DNA from: Flavobacterium segetis
GTDB taxonomy: Bacteria > Bacteroidota > Bacteroidia > Flavobacteriales > Flavobacteriaceae
NCBI RefSeq assembly: GCF_900129575.1
Contig: NZ_FQWE01000005.1
Location: 248,001-312,000, forward strand
Reading direction: 5' to 3'
DNA length: 64,000 nucleotides
The translations under genes were made by a program, and so were the position numbers. Under the pieces are notes generated by a model. The model made no database searches, was not told the DNA's origin, and worked only from the letters and a program-made list of their open reading frames with translations. Positions 18,213 to 28,202 of the stretch are shown piece by piece; within the stretch, counting starts at the first letter, position 1, and every line of letters starts with the position of its first letter.

Positions 18213-20957
18213 TTGAAATTTAAAATAGCGTTAATATTTTTACTATATTTTTCCTCATTGCAACTTTTTTCTCAAGAGTTGCTGCCTTTCGTAGAAAATT
18301 ATTCTAAATCAGATTATAGCGGGGACAACCAAATTTGGAGTGTTACACAGGGAAATGATAAAGCAATGTATTTTGCTAATAATTATTATTTATTACGTTA
18401 TGATGGCGTTAAGTGGGAAAAATATTCGCTTCCTAATAAAACAATAATTAGATCAGTAATGATCGATGGAGATAAAATATACACAGGTTCGTATAAAGAA
18501 TTTGGGTATTGGTATCGGGAGAATGGTAAGATGTTTTACGTTTCCATATCTAATAAAATGAAAGTTTTTGAAGATAGGGAGAACGAGGAAATTTGGAAAA
18601 TTTTTAAATTTAAAAATAAAATTCACTTTCAGTCATTCAATGGTCTTTATATTTATGACAGTAAAAAAGTAGAAAAAATTATATTTCCGTTCCTAGTTTC
18701 TTACTGTTTTGTGGTTGAGAACCAATTATTAATAGCGTCAGTATTTGAAGGGATTTACAAATTAATTGACGGTAAATTTTATGAGATCGAAGGTCTATCA
18801 ATTTTGAAAAATAATGTAATACATGGTATCGAGAAGTATAAAAACAAAACATTTTATTTTACTAAAAAAAACGGAATTTTTATAGAAGACAACGGTAAAC
18901 TTAACGTCTGGAATAATCCTTTGAACGACATTCTAAAAGCAGGAAATATTAATATTGCAAAATTTATAAGTAATCAAAAATTAATTATTGGAACAGCAAA
19001 CAAAGGTGTTTTTATCTATGATTTGGTTGCTAATACATATACTAATATTAATCGAAACAATGCTTTAATGAACAATTCTATATTGAGTGTTGGACTCGAT
19101 TCAGAAAATGATTTATGGCTAGGTTTAGATAATGGAATTGCACACATTGAAGTAAATTCTCCAATATCTATTTTTTATGACAATTCAGGTATTTTGGGTT
19201 CCGTTTATTCAGTTGCAAGTATAAAAAATGGATATTTAATGGCATCTAATCATGGTATCTTTAAGTACGAATCTAAACAACTTAATTTATTTCCTAATAC
19301 ACAAGGCCAAGGATGGGATATTACTAAAGTGAATGACAATTATGTTATAGGTCATAATGAAGGAACATTTATCTTTAAAAATGAAACACTTAGTAAAATT
19401 AATCTCATTAATGGAGGTTGGAGTTTTACCAAGAGTTCAGTGAATAATTCATTTCTACAAGCTAATTATAGTGGGATCGTTTTGTACAACAATAGTAATG
19501 ATTTAAATCAAAACAAAGTAATTGGACAACTTGTCAAACCTATAAGGTATGTGGCTCAAAATCGTAGAAATGAGATTTGGGCAGCGGATATCAACAGAGG
19601 ATTATATCGTATTTTATACGATGACAATTTTAAAACTACATTGGTAGATAATATTACACAGCGTTCTAAAATTACAAATGATTTTGGAGTTAAAATTTTT
19701 GAGTTTAGAAATGAAATACTTTTTCTTATCAATAAATCGTGGTACACTTATAATTCTATCAGCAATACCTTAGAGGATAATCAGTTGTTCAACAAAAATT
19801 TTAAAAATGTTTCAAATATTGTTTCAATTGATGAAAATAAATTTTTGATTTTACAACAAGGAGTTTTAAACGCGATACTTTTTAAGAATAATAAATTCAT
19901 TTGGAGTAGTATTCAAGAGAAGTATTATAAAGGAAAAATTATAAATGATAATTTAAAACTTTATAAAACTAAAAACTCTTATTTATTAAATCTAGATGAT
20001 GGCTTTATTTCCCTACCATTAAATTTTTCTTTAGATAAAAAGCCAGTCATAAAAATCGAAACTTTTCTTAATCAGAATGTTATTGGTGATAGTGTGAGTA
20101 TACCTTATAATTCAGAATTAAAAGTCCATATAATTTCAGGAGTATATGGAGTAAAGAAACCTAATTTATTCTACAAAATTAATGATAAAAAACAGTTTAG
20201 TCGTGTTAATAATGGAGTGATTGTTCTTAGTAATTTAACAAGTGGTACTTACAATATCACGATTTATATTAATGATGGCTTAGACTATAAAACTGTTTCT
20301 ACTTTTAACTTCGCGGTGAAAAAGCCTTGGTATTTTTCTTGGTACATGTTACTTCTTTATATTGCAATTATTGCATTGATCTTATATTTATATTACAAAT
20401 GGAACAAAATGCGATACCTACAAAAATTACAATTACGTGATGAAGAATTAAAGCATCAAAAAGAAATTTTAGAAATAGAATTAAAAGCAGTTAATGAATT
20501 GAATACCCAGCAATACGAAAAACATATTCTTGAGCTAGAATTAAAATCTAAATCATCGGAAGTAACTGGAAAATCACTTTCTATTGCTAAACAGAGTGAA
20601 ATGATTGAAAGTATTCAAGAAATTTTAGACTCTGATATGGATTTTAATAAGTCTAAAAGTGAGATAAAAAAAGTAATTAAAATCAATGCTATAAACAAAC
20701 ACGAGTGGGAAATTTTTGAAACTAACTTGAATCAAATTAATGACGAATTCGTAATTTCGTTAGCTCAAAAATATCCTAAGCTTACTCCAAAAGATATCAA
20801 ATTATGCATCTATTTAAAGATGAATCTCTCATCAAAAGAAATTGCACCTATTATGAATATTTCTTTTCGAGGAGTAGAACTACATCGTTATCGTCTTCGG
20901 AAAAAATTCAACCTCAATCAAGAAGATAATTTATCTAAATTTTTATTAACGTTATGA
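18213..20957 (+). CDS. Triple-Y / HTH membrane regulator of the polysaccharide locus
   Basis: About 914 residues from a TTG start that gives a clean signal peptide (LKFKIALIFLLYFSSLQLFS). A periplasmic region of about 580 residues made of two-component-regulator-type propeller repeats (units such as ENDLWLGLDNGIAHI) follows. Then come a Y_Y_Y-like Ig domain, one membrane helix (FSWYMLLLYIAIIALILYLY), a coiled coil, and a LuxR-type helix-turn-helix at the end (LSSKEIAPIMNISFRGVELH). There is no kinase domain, so signal and DNA binding are in one chain. Such proteins sense oligosaccharides and switch on the neighbouring SusC/SusD genes, which begin 235 bp downstream. Confidence 0.88.
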   Translation: MKFKIALIFLLYFSSLQLFSQELLPFVENYSKSDYSGDNQIWSVTQGNDKAMYFANNYYLLRYDGVKWEKYSLPNKTIIRSVMIDGDKIYTGSYKEFGYWYRENGKMFYVSISNKMKVFEDRENEEIWKIFKFKNKIHFQSFNGLYIYDSKKVEKIIFPFLVSYCFVVENQLLIASVFEGIYKLIDGKFYEIEGLSILKNNVIHGIEKYKNKTFYFTKKNGIFIEDNGKLNVWNNPLNDILKAGNINIAKFISNQKLIIGTANKGVFIYDLVANTYTNINRNNALMNNSILSVGLDSENDLWLGLDNGIAHIEVNSPISIFYDNSGILGSVYSVASIKNGYLMASNHGIFKYESKQLNLFPNTQGQGWDITKVNDNYVIGHNEGTFIFKNETLSKINLINGGWSFTKSSVNNSFLQANYSGIVLYNNSNDLNQNKVIGQLVKPIRYVAQNRRNEIWAADINRGLYRILYDDNFKTTLVDNITQRSKITNDFGVKIFEFRNEILFLINKSWYTYNSISNTLEDNQLFNKNFKNVSNIVSIDENKFLILQQGVLNAILFKNNKFIWSSIQEKYYKGKIINDNLKLYKTKNSYLLNLDDGFISLPLNFSLDKKPVIKIETFLNQNVIGDSVSIPYNSELKVHIISGVYGVKKPNLFYKINDKKQFSRVNNGVIVLSNLTSGTYNITIYINDGLDYKTVSTFNFAVKKPWYFSWYMLLLYIAIIALILYLYYKWNKMRYLQKLQLRDEELKHQKEILEIELKAVNELNTQQYEKHILELELKSKSSEVTGKSLSIAKQSEMIESIQEILDSDMDFNKSKSEIKKVIKINAINKHEWEIFETNLNQINDEFVISLAQKYPKLTPKDIKLCIYLKMNLSSKEIAPIMNISFRGVELHRYRLRKKFNLNQEDNLSKFLLTL

Positions 20958-21010
20958 TGAAAATGGTTAATTAAAATTAAATTTCTGATCGTTTTTTATT
21001 GCTATGATAG

Positions 21011-21028
21011 TACATCATTACTACATCA
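21011..21028 (+). promoter_or_regulatory. Direct repeat TACATCA x2, candidate activator site upstream of susC
   Basis: TACATCA occurs at 21011-21017 and 21022-21028, an 11-bp period (one helical turn). It ends 9 bp before the -7 box at 21038. This position overlaps the missing -33 element, as expected for an activator-dependent promoter. Confidence 0.4.
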
Positions 21029-21037
21029 AATCATTTT

Positions 21038-21045
21038 TATCTTTG
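21038..21045 (+). promoter_or_regulatory. -7 box of the susC operon
   Basis: TATCTTTG matches TAnnTTTG exactly. No TTG is present at the normal -33 distance. Transcription from here would give a leader of about 140 nt that begins with the stem-loop at 21058-21088. Confidence 0.5.
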
Positions 21046-21057
21046 TAATTTTTAGCG

Positions 21058-21088
21058 GCTATATAGCACAATAGTAGTGCTATATAGC
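21058..21088 (+). promoter_or_regulatory. Perfect 12-bp inverted repeat in the susC leader
   Basis: GCTATATAGCAC (21058-21069) and GTGCTATATAGC (21077-21088) are perfect inverted copies separated by 7 nt. Each arm also contains the 10-bp self-palindrome GCTATATAGC. It could be a double operator or a 5' leader hairpin; no T run follows, so it is not a standard terminator. Confidence 0.55.
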
Positions 21089-21137
21089 ATTTGTTAATTA
21101 TTTTGATGTGTTTATGTAGTATCGTTGGTATATCAAC

Positions 21138-21149
21138 TACAACGTTGTA
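21138..21149 (+). promoter_or_regulatory. 12-bp palindrome TACAACGTTGTA before susC
   Basis: A perfect 12-bp palindrome 43 bp before the susC start, just after a GTTG-N6-CAAC dyad (21124-21137). It is a candidate operator or leader structure; no regulator can be assigned from sequence. Confidence 0.4.
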
Positions 21150-21192
21150 ATTGATTAATTTGGCTCCATTAACTTTAACAAATTATTAATAG

Positions 21193-24100
21193 ATGAGAAA
21201 TTTTATTTTCAGCTTTTTAGCACTTATTATGCTTCCAGCCTACATGTCTGGTCAAGTTATTAAGGGAAAATTAGTGGATCCTACTGGAATGGGGATTCCG
21301 GGAGCAAGTGTAGTTGCAGTAGATTCAAAAACTTCAACTGATACTGATTTTGACGGGAATTTTAGTATCAATGCCAAAGTGGGAGAGATAATAAAATTTA
21401 GCATGATTGGTTTTGATGCGATCTCGGTTCCTGCAACAGCAAATTTGATGACCGTAACACTGAAAGAATCAGAAGACACAGCTTTGAAAGAAGTGATAAT
21501 CATTGGTTATGGAACACGAAAAAAAATTGATAACACATCTGCAATAACATCTATTAAAGCAGACGAGGTTTCTAAAATGAAAGTTTTAAATGCTTCGCAA
21601 GCTATACAAGGTAAGGCCGCAGGTGTCCAGGTAATTTCTTCAGATCTTCCTGGTTCAGCTCCCTCAGTAATTATTAGAGGATTAGGTACTGCATTAGGAG
21701 GAAGAACACCATTATATATCGTTGATGGAATGCCTACAGATAACATTAACAACATTAATACTAATGACATTACATCCTACGAGATTCTTAAAGATGCATC
21801 GTCACTTGCGATTTATGGTACTCGGGCTGCAAATGGTGTTATTATTATTTCAACTAAAAAAGGTAAGGGAAATGAGGTGTCTATTGAAATTGAAACTTTT
21901 GCAGGTTTTAGATCTCCACTAAAAACAGTCAAAATGGCTGGAAGTAATAAATATGCTCACTACTCTAATGATGCATTGCAAACTACTACATTTTCGCAGG
22001 ATCAGCCTGTTAATACCGATTGGTTTGATGCCATAACAAGAACAGGGGTTTATACTCAAAATAATATTTCTGTGTCAGGTTCATCAGAAAATATTAAATA
22101 TTTCTTCAGTGTAGGTAATTATGAAGAAAAAGCAATTCTTAATGGTCTTGATTTTAGTCGTACCACTTTTAGAAGTAACAATGAATTTAAAATTTCCAAA
22201 AAACTGACTTTAAATCAAAATTTGAGTTTTGGAACTACAAAATCAGCACCTAAACCATTGGACGCATTTACTAATGCTTACAAGCAATCTCCTATAATTC
22301 CTGTTCGTTTTTCGAATGGTCAATATGGCGTCTCCTTCGTGGGTGCAAATGGATTTGCCGGTCCTGCAGGATCTTCTTTTAACAATGTAGGAAATCCTGT
22401 TGCGCAATTAGATTATTTTAATGAGCAACAAAGAAGCATTATATTGCAGGGAGGTTTAAAATTAGATTACGAAATATTTGACTCTTTAAAGTTTACGTCT
22501 CAATTTAATGGCGAGTATTATTCTTGGAAAAATTATAATTACGAGGATAGTAAAGCTATTTGGGAAACTAACAATAATCCTGGTCAGTTGAGCACGATCA
22601 TTTATCCTGCTGATCGAAATATTAATGTTTTAACTAAAGGTCGAAGTCAATACTTTAATTGGAATTTATCTAATTACTTAACTTATAATAAAGTTTTTGC
22701 AGAAATTCATGATTTAGAAGTTACGGCTGGTATTGAATCCTCTGTTCGTGGACCAAGGGAAGAGTTGAGGATTGCTAGGAGAAATGTAAATGCCAATGCA
22801 AATTATTGGTCATTAGCTAATGTTGATTATGGAGGAACAGTATTAAGTTACAATGATGCAGTTTTTAATGAAAATAAAATTGCATCTTACTTCGGCCGTT
22901 TCCAATATAAATTGAAGGACAGATATTTATTGACAGGTACATTAAGACGCGATGGCTCTTCAAATTTTGGAAGAGAATATCGTTGGGGAACTTTTCCAGC
23001 AATAGGTTTAGGTTGGATAGTAAGTAAAGAAAATTTCTTGACGGACGTGAAAGCTTTAAATCTCCTTAAATTAAGAGGAAGCTGGGGGAAATTAGGAAAT
23101 CAAAATGTTCCTTTGAATAACCAAGCGTATAGTATTGCAGGAAATAATACTTATTTAGGTGGTTCGATTTTATTTGATGGTACAACGATAAACTCGCAAA
23201 TTGACCCTAGCTTGTCTTGGGAAGTTACAGAGGAAGCTTCTATTGGTTTGGATTTTGAATTATTAAACAATAAACTTAAAGGATCATTTGATGTTTACGA
23301 TAAATCGACTAACAATGTTATTTTAAATACAAGACCACTGATAACATCTGGTATTAGTAATTCTTCTCCAGCACATGTGGGCGAAGTGTCAAATAAAGGA
23401 TACGAAATAGCGCTAAGATGGGATGACAAAGTAAATGACAACGTAAGTTACTGGATAGGCGGAAATTTTTCTAATAATACAAACGAACTTACTAAAATTA
23501 ATAACGCCATTCTCGCGCCGCGAACCGGCGGAGATTTATTAAACGGACAATTTACTAAAATCTTAGATAATACATCAGTTGGAAAACCACTAGGTAGCTT
23601 TTTCATGTATGAATACGCAGGTTTTGATGCTACTAACGGTAACAAATTATATTTTGACGCAACCGGAAATAAAGTGACTCAAGATGCTTTGAATGCAAGC
23701 ACTGATAAAAGATACGTGGGATCTATACTTCCAACATCAACTTACGGAGTGACTTTAGGGGTGAATTATAAAAACATTGACCTTTCGGTAGATGGATACG
23801 GAACTTCTGGAGCAAAAGTCTACAATGGTAAAAAAGCACAACGTTTTAGTGGAGAGAATATCGAAAATTCACTTGCAACTGATTTTTGGTCAAGTAACAA
23901 TACTACGGCGACAACTCCAGCTCCATTTAACCAAGTACCTGTAGCATCTACATACTACATGGAATCAGGAGACTTTTTCAGAATCAATAATATCTCACTA
24001 GGTTACAAAATCCCTCTAGAAGGAATGTTTGTAAACACTTGTAGAATTTATGTAAATGCTATAAATCCTTTTATTACTCAAAAATTCTCTGGTTTTTCTC

Positions 24101-24204
24101 CTGAGTTAAATGGTGATGGAGATCCTTATGGATCACAAGGGATTGAACTAAACGCATACCCTGCATTGCGATCAATTGTAATTGGTGCTAACTTAAAATT
24201 TTAA
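21193..24204 (+). CDS. SusC/RagA-family TonB-linked outer-membrane transporter
   Basis: 1003 residues. A signal peptide (MRNFIFSFLALIMLPAYMSG) is followed by a carboxypeptidase-regulatory-like domain (GKLVDPTGMGIPGASVVAVD). The plug domain contains QAIQGKAAGVQV, the SusC signature PLYIVDGMPTDN and LKDASSLAIYGTRAANGVII. The rest is the large beta barrel, ending in the aromatic-type strand IVIGANLKF. It imports oligosaccharides across the outer membrane using TonB energy, capped by the SusD-like lipoprotein encoded 4 bp downstream. No N-terminal STN signalling domain is present, in keeping with control by the triple-Y regulator rather than an ECF sigma factor. Confidence 0.96.
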   Translation: MRNFIFSFLALIMLPAYMSGQVIKGKLVDPTGMGIPGASVVAVDSKTSTDTDFDGNFSINAKVGEIIKFSMIGFDAISVPATANLMTVTLKESEDTALKEVIIIGYGTRKKIDNTSAITSIKADEVSKMKVLNASQAIQGKAAGVQVISSDLPGSAPSVIIRGLGTALGGRTPLYIVDGMPTDNINNINTNDITSYEILKDASSLAIYGTRAANGVIIISTKKGKGNEVSIEIETFAGFRSPLKTVKMAGSNKYAHYSNDALQTTTFSQDQPVNTDWFDAITRTGVYTQNNISVSGSSENIKYFFSVGNYEEKAILNGLDFSRTTFRSNNEFKISKKLTLNQNLSFGTTKSAPKPLDAFTNAYKQSPIIPVRFSNGQYGVSFVGANGFAGPAGSSFNNVGNPVAQLDYFNEQQRSIILQGGLKLDYEIFDSLKFTSQFNGEYYSWKNYNYEDSKAIWETNNNPGQLSTIIYPADRNINVLTKGRSQYFNWNLSNYLTYNKVFAEIHDLEVTAGIESSVRGPREELRIARRNVNANANYWSLANVDYGGTVLSYNDAVFNENKIASYFGRFQYKLKDRYLLTGTLRRDGSSNFGREYRWGTFPAIGLGWIVSKENFLTDVKALNLLKLRGSWGKLGNQNVPLNNQAYSIAGNNTYLGGSILFDGTTINSQIDPSLSWEVTEEASIGLDFELLNNKLKGSFDVYDKSTNNVILNTRPLITSGISNSSPAHVGEVSNKGYEIALRWDDKVNDNVSYWIGGNFSNNTNELTKINNAILAPRTGGDLLNGQFTKILDNTSVGKPLGSFFMYEYAGFDATNGNKLYFDATGNKVTQDALNASTDKRYVGSILPTSTYGVTLGVNYKNIDLSVDGYGTSGAKVYNGKKAQRFSGENIENSLATDFWSSNNTTATTPAPFNQVPVASTYYMESGDFFRINNISLGYKIPLEGMFVNTCRIYVNAINPFITQKFSGFSPELNGDGDPYGSQGIELNAYPALRSIVIGANLKF

Positions 24205-24208
24205 AAAA

Positions 24209-25675
24209 ATGAAAAAGATATATATATCACTATTTGCATTATCCTGCTACTTTATTTCAGGATGCTCAAATGATTTTTTAGATGTTGATCAAACAGAATC
24301 AGTATCGACAAAAGATATTGAATTATTCAATAATGATGCAGGAGCTGCTACGTTTGTAACTTCTATATACAGTAAGTTTTTAGATTATAACATGTCATCA
24401 TTTTCATGGAATGGTGTAACAAGTATTGCTTCTGACGATGCTGATAAAGGATCTTCTCCCGGAGATACAGGTACTGATAAAGATGTAATGGATGCATTAA
24501 CGTATAATCCGTCTTCGTTATCTATCGTTGAAATTTTTTCAGCGAATTATGAAGCAATTAATAGATGTAATCAAGCTATAAACATCATACCACAATTAGA
24601 CAAAGCTGATGCTAATTTACGTGCTAGATTAATTGGTGAAGCTAAATTTTTAAGAGCCTTTATGTATTTTACATTAGTAAAAACTTATGGTGGTGTTCCT
24701 ATCATTGATCGTTTACCAAATCCATCATCGCAAGAGGACAGAATAATGCAACTTGCTCGTAAATCAAAGGAAGAGGTTTACGCTTTTATAGAAAAAGATT
24801 TAACTGAAGCTGCTTTGGTGTTGCTAGACAAATCGCAATATCCGAATAGTGAAAAAGGAAGAGCTTCAAAAGGAGCGGCCTACGCTTTGTTAGCTAAAGT
24901 AAATTTATATCAAAAAAATTGGCAGAAAGTAATTGACAATTGTAATCTAGTAACAGGTTACTCTATTGTGCCTAATTATGCCTCGATGTTCCGTTTAGCT
25001 GGAGAGAATGACGCCGAGTCAATATTCGAAATTCAAGGTACTGGACAAGGTGTAGGATCTGCAACGATTAAGGGGATTCAAAATTATTCAGTAAGTCAAG
25101 GCGCTCGTGGCGCTGGTGGCTGGGGATGGGGTTTCAATACACCATCTGAAAGTTTACTAAATGCTTATGAAGCAGGTGATGTGAGGAAAAATGCTACTAT
25201 TATTTTTGCAGGAACTACTTTGTATGATGATAGAGTAGTGCCGCTAACGGTAGAAAATCCAAGATACAATTACAAAGCTTATTCTTCAGCTATTCCAGAT
25301 GCGGATCAATCCGATACAAATATTAAATATTTACGTTATGCAGATGTTTTATTAATGAAGGCAGAAGCATTAAATGAGTTAAACCAAACTACGGTAGCTA
25401 TTCCTTTATTAAACGAAATACGAACAAGAGCTGGACTAGCAAATACCACTGCTACATCCCAAGCTGCCGTGAGAATTGCAATTTGGAAAGAAAGAAGAGT
25501 TGAACTGGCTTTCGAGCATGATCGTTTTTATGATTTAGTAAGAACTGGTCAAGCAGTAGCTGCATTTGCTATTCACGGTAAAACATTTGTAGCAGGAAAG
25601 CATGAAGTTTTTCCTATACCGCAAATATTTATTAATGAATCTGCGGGACTATCAAATCAAAATCCTGGTTATTAA
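24209..25675 (+). CDS. SusD/RagB-family glycan-binding lipoprotein
   Basis: 488 residues. The lipoprotein signal has its acylated Cys at residue 19 (YFISGCSND). The N-terminal SusD-like TPR region includes RLIGEAKFLRAFMYFTLVKT, followed by the GVPIIDRLP segment. The C-terminal SusD part contains YLRYADVLLMKAEALNEL, LLNEIRTRAGL and the WKERRVELAFEHDRFYDLVR block, nearly invariant in the family. It binds glycan at the cell surface as the lid of the SusC barrel encoded immediately upstream. Confidence 0.96.
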   Translation: MKKIYISLFALSCYFISGCSNDFLDVDQTESVSTKDIELFNNDAGAATFVTSIYSKFLDYNMSSFSWNGVTSIASDDADKGSSPGDTGTDKDVMDALTYNPSSLSIVEIFSANYEAINRCNQAINIIPQLDKADANLRARLIGEAKFLRAFMYFTLVKTYGGVPIIDRLPNPSSQEDRIMQLARKSKEEVYAFIEKDLTEAALVLLDKSQYPNSEKGRASKGAAYALLAKVNLYQKNWQKVIDNCNLVTGYSIVPNYASMFRLAGENDAESIFEIQGTGQGVGSATIKGIQNYSVSQGARGAGGWGWGFNTPSESLLNAYEAGDVRKNATIIFAGTTLYDDRVVPLTVENPRYNYKAYSSAIPDADQSDTNIKYLRYADVLLMKAEALNELNQTTVAIPLLNEIRTRAGLANTTATSQAAVRIAIWKERRVELAFEHDRFYDLVRTGQAVAAFAIHGKTFVAGKHEVFPIPQIFINESAGLSNQNPGY

Positions 25676-25696
25676 TTTTTTAAAAAAACTTATATC

Positions 25697-26674
25697 ATGA
25701 AAATAAATAAATATAGTTTAATATTTAGCTGTGTTTTACTTTCACAATTTTTTGTAAGCTGTGATGATGAAAATATTGATAAAACAAATGCACCAATTGC
25801 TTACGAAGCAATTGGTGGTTACGCCAGCTCTGATGATATTGCTGCTACAGATCTAGTGTCGAAATTTAGTTTCGAAAACAATTTGACTGATAGTAAAGGA
25901 AGTATAAATAACATTATTGGTAACAATATTGGTTACTCAGCTGGTGTCAAAGGTATTGCATACAATGGATCTAGCTCGCAAGAACGTTATTTTACTGGAA
26001 CTGCTACTACAGCTGTAACAGGATTAAATAGTTTTACAGTTTCTTTTTGGATGAATACTGCTAATACGGTTGATCCTGCAGTTGCAGGTCAAGGTAAAGG
26101 CGCTCAAGGAATTTTTAGTATTGTTCGACCTACAGAGTTTTGGGGTGCATTGAATGTTTTCATGGAAAATCCAGATAGTGCGTTTCCTAATCGAATACGC
26201 TTAAAAATTAATTTAGAGAATGGAAGAAACGGTGTAGCTTGGGGTAGTTGGGGTCCTATTGTTAATATTGATAACAATATTAATAAATGGATGCATGTTG
26301 TATTTTCTTATGATGCTTCTAAAAGTGTTTTTTCGGCATATATCAACGGGGAACTAGCACCTAATTTAGGTTCATTTCCTTATGCACCATCTGCGGGAGT
26401 AAACGGATCGACTGTCTTTTACGCAGACAATCCTGGGAGTATAAATAATAGTAATAATGCACCTAAATATGGAAATTTCCAAATGACAGGAACTAATGGA
26501 AAGGTTGTTTTTGGGACACATCCATTTGAAACTACACCAGCGCTTAATAATGTGGGACAACAAGATTGGGCCACAAGCTATGCTGGATTACTAGATGAAT
26601 TTAGAATTTATAAATCAGCACTCGCATCTAGTGACGTTCGTTTTTTATACAAATTGGAGAGCGACGGTCGATAA
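25697..26674 (+). CDS. LamG/concanavalin-like surface glycan-binding lipoprotein
   Basis: 325 residues. The lipobox VSCDD gives Cys22. After a short linker, residues about 50-320 form a LamG-like (Laminin_G_3) jelly roll: SKFSFENNLTDSKG at the start, FTVSFWMNTAN, KWMHVVFSYDASKSVFSAYI and LLDEFRIYKSALASSDV at the end. No catalytic residues of a known glycosidase are apparent. Its place after susCD, 21 bp downstream, suggests a surface glycan-binding protein of this locus. The ligand is not known. Confidence 0.82.
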   Translation: MKINKYSLIFSCVLLSQFFVSCDDENIDKTNAPIAYEAIGGYASSDDIAATDLVSKFSFENNLTDSKGSINNIIGNNIGYSAGVKGIAYNGSSSQERYFTGTATTAVTGLNSFTVSFWMNTANTVDPAVAGQGKGAQGIFSIVRPTEFWGALNVFMENPDSAFPNRIRLKINLENGRNGVAWGSWGPIVNIDNNINKWMHVVFSYDASKSVFSAYINGELAPNLGSFPYAPSAGVNGSTVFYADNPGSINNSNNAPKYGNFQMTGTNGKVVFGTHPFETTPALNNVGQQDWATSYAGLLDEFRIYKSALASSDVRFLYKLESDGR

Positions 26675-26739
26675 TTTATTTTTCAAAACACCTAGTTTTT
26701 TAACTAGGTATTTTGCAATTACAAACTTATATTTTTAAA

Positions 26740-28131
26740 ATGAAAAATTTTATCGTTTCTGGAATAATTCTATTTCTTATTTTTATTTCATGTTCTTCAT
26801 CGCCCACTCCTGAAGCTGGCGGTATAGGAACTCCGTTACCAACCGCTCCTGCACCGCAAGTAATTATTTTGACGGAGACTGAAGCAATGGATCAAGTCCA
26901 AAAAGATGTCATTAAATATTTTTGGGATTATGCTGAAACTAATTCGAAACTCGCTCGAGAAAGATATTATGCTGATGTACCAAGTTTTGAATCTAATATT
27001 ATTACCACCGGAGGTTCAGGTTTTGGTTTTATGACATTAATAGTAGGAATAGAACGTGGATTTATTCCAAGAGGTGAGGCAGTGAATAGAATGACAACCG
27101 CATTAAATTTTTTGAAAAATGCGGATAGATTTCATGGCGCATGGTCTCATTGGATCGATGGAAGAACAGGTAAAGTAATTCCGTTTAGTGCTAAAGATAA
27201 TGGTGGTGATATTGTTGAAACTGCACTTTTATGTCAAGGTTTATTGACTGTCAGAGAATATTTTAAAGATGGTAGTTCAGCTGAAAAGGCACTTGCAACT
27301 TTAGCTGACGATTTATGGAAAGGTGTAGAATGGGATTGGTATACAAAAGGAGAAAATGTAATGTATTGGCACTGGTCTCCTAATTTTGCTTGGGATATGA
27401 ATTTGAAGCTACAAGGAAATGATGAAGTTTTAATTGCGTATGTTTTAGGTGCTTCTTCACCAACTCATCCTATTTCTGCTGCTGCATATCATCAAGGATG
27501 GGCAAGAAGTGGCGCTATCGTAAACGGTGGTTCACAGTTTGGAATTCCAGTACTTCTTAACCATAATGGCGCGGCAGGAAATGTAGGTCCATTATTTTGG
27601 TCTCAATATTCATACTTAGGCATGGATCCAAGAGGTTTGTCAGATACTTATGCTGATTATTGGAAACTGACACAGAATCATTCTAAAATTATCAATCAAT
27701 ATTGTATTACCAATCCTAAGAATTGGAATGGTTATTCTGATAAATGTTGGGGATTAACGGCAAGTTATACAAGAAACATTGATGGAACCACTGGGTATAC
27801 CGCGCACCAGCCATTGAATGATACTGGAGTTATAACACCTACCGCTGCCTTATCTTCATTTCCTTATACACCAGTTGAAAGTATGAAGTTTTTGTTGTAC
27901 TTGTACAATGAAAGAAAGAATGACTTAATAGGTGTAGCTGGACCCTATGATGCATTTTCGCCACATTATAACTGGTTTACTCCACGCTATTTAGCGATTG
28001 ATCAAGGAACAATTGCTCCAATGATTGAAAATCATCGTACGGGATTGATATGGAAATTATTTATGCAAGCACCTGAAGTAAAAACAGGTTTACAATCTCT
28101 AGGATTTAAATCGACGCAATACGGATTTTAA
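26740..28131 (+). CDS. Glucoamylase-domain lipoprotein, GH144-like (putative endo-beta-glucanase)
   Basis: About 463 residues from the ATG at 26740; a TTG 27 bp upstream in the same frame is less likely. The lipoprotein signal has Cys18 (FLIFISCSS) followed by a Pro-rich linker. The rest is one alpha/alpha-barrel domain of the glucoamylase type (PF10091): FFWDYAE-like opening (KYFWDYAET), HGAWSHWIDG, the acidic segment KDNGGDIVETALLCQGLL, WDWYTKGENVMYWHWSP, YLGMDPRGLSD, CWGLTASY and the YLAIDQGTIAPMIENHRTG ending. GH144 enzymes with this domain hydrolyse beta-1,2-glucan. The substrate here is an inference supported by the adjacent GH3 enzyme. Confidence 0.82.
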   Translation: MKNFIVSGIILFLIFISCSSSPTPEAGGIGTPLPTAPAPQVIILTETEAMDQVQKDVIKYFWDYAETNSKLARERYYADVPSFESNIITTGGSGFGFMTLIVGIERGFIPRGEAVNRMTTALNFLKNADRFHGAWSHWIDGRTGKVIPFSAKDNGGDIVETALLCQGLLTVREYFKDGSSAEKALATLADDLWKGVEWDWYTKGENVMYWHWSPNFAWDMNLKLQGNDEVLIAYVLGASSPTHPISAAAYHQGWARSGAIVNGGSQFGIPVLLNHNGAAGNVGPLFWSQYSYLGMDPRGLSDTYADYWKLTQNHSKIINQYCITNPKNWNGYSDKCWGLTASYTRNIDGTTGYTAHQPLNDTGVITPTAALSSFPYTPVESMKFLLYLYNERKNDLIGVAGPYDAFSPHYNWFTPRYLAIDQGTIAPMIENHRTGLIWKLFMQAPEVKTGLQSLGFKSTQYGF

Positions 28132-28202
28132 AAATTATTGAAGGTTAGTTAAAAGTTGTAGGTAATAAAGCAATATAAGATTGGATATTTAAACATATAA
28201 AA

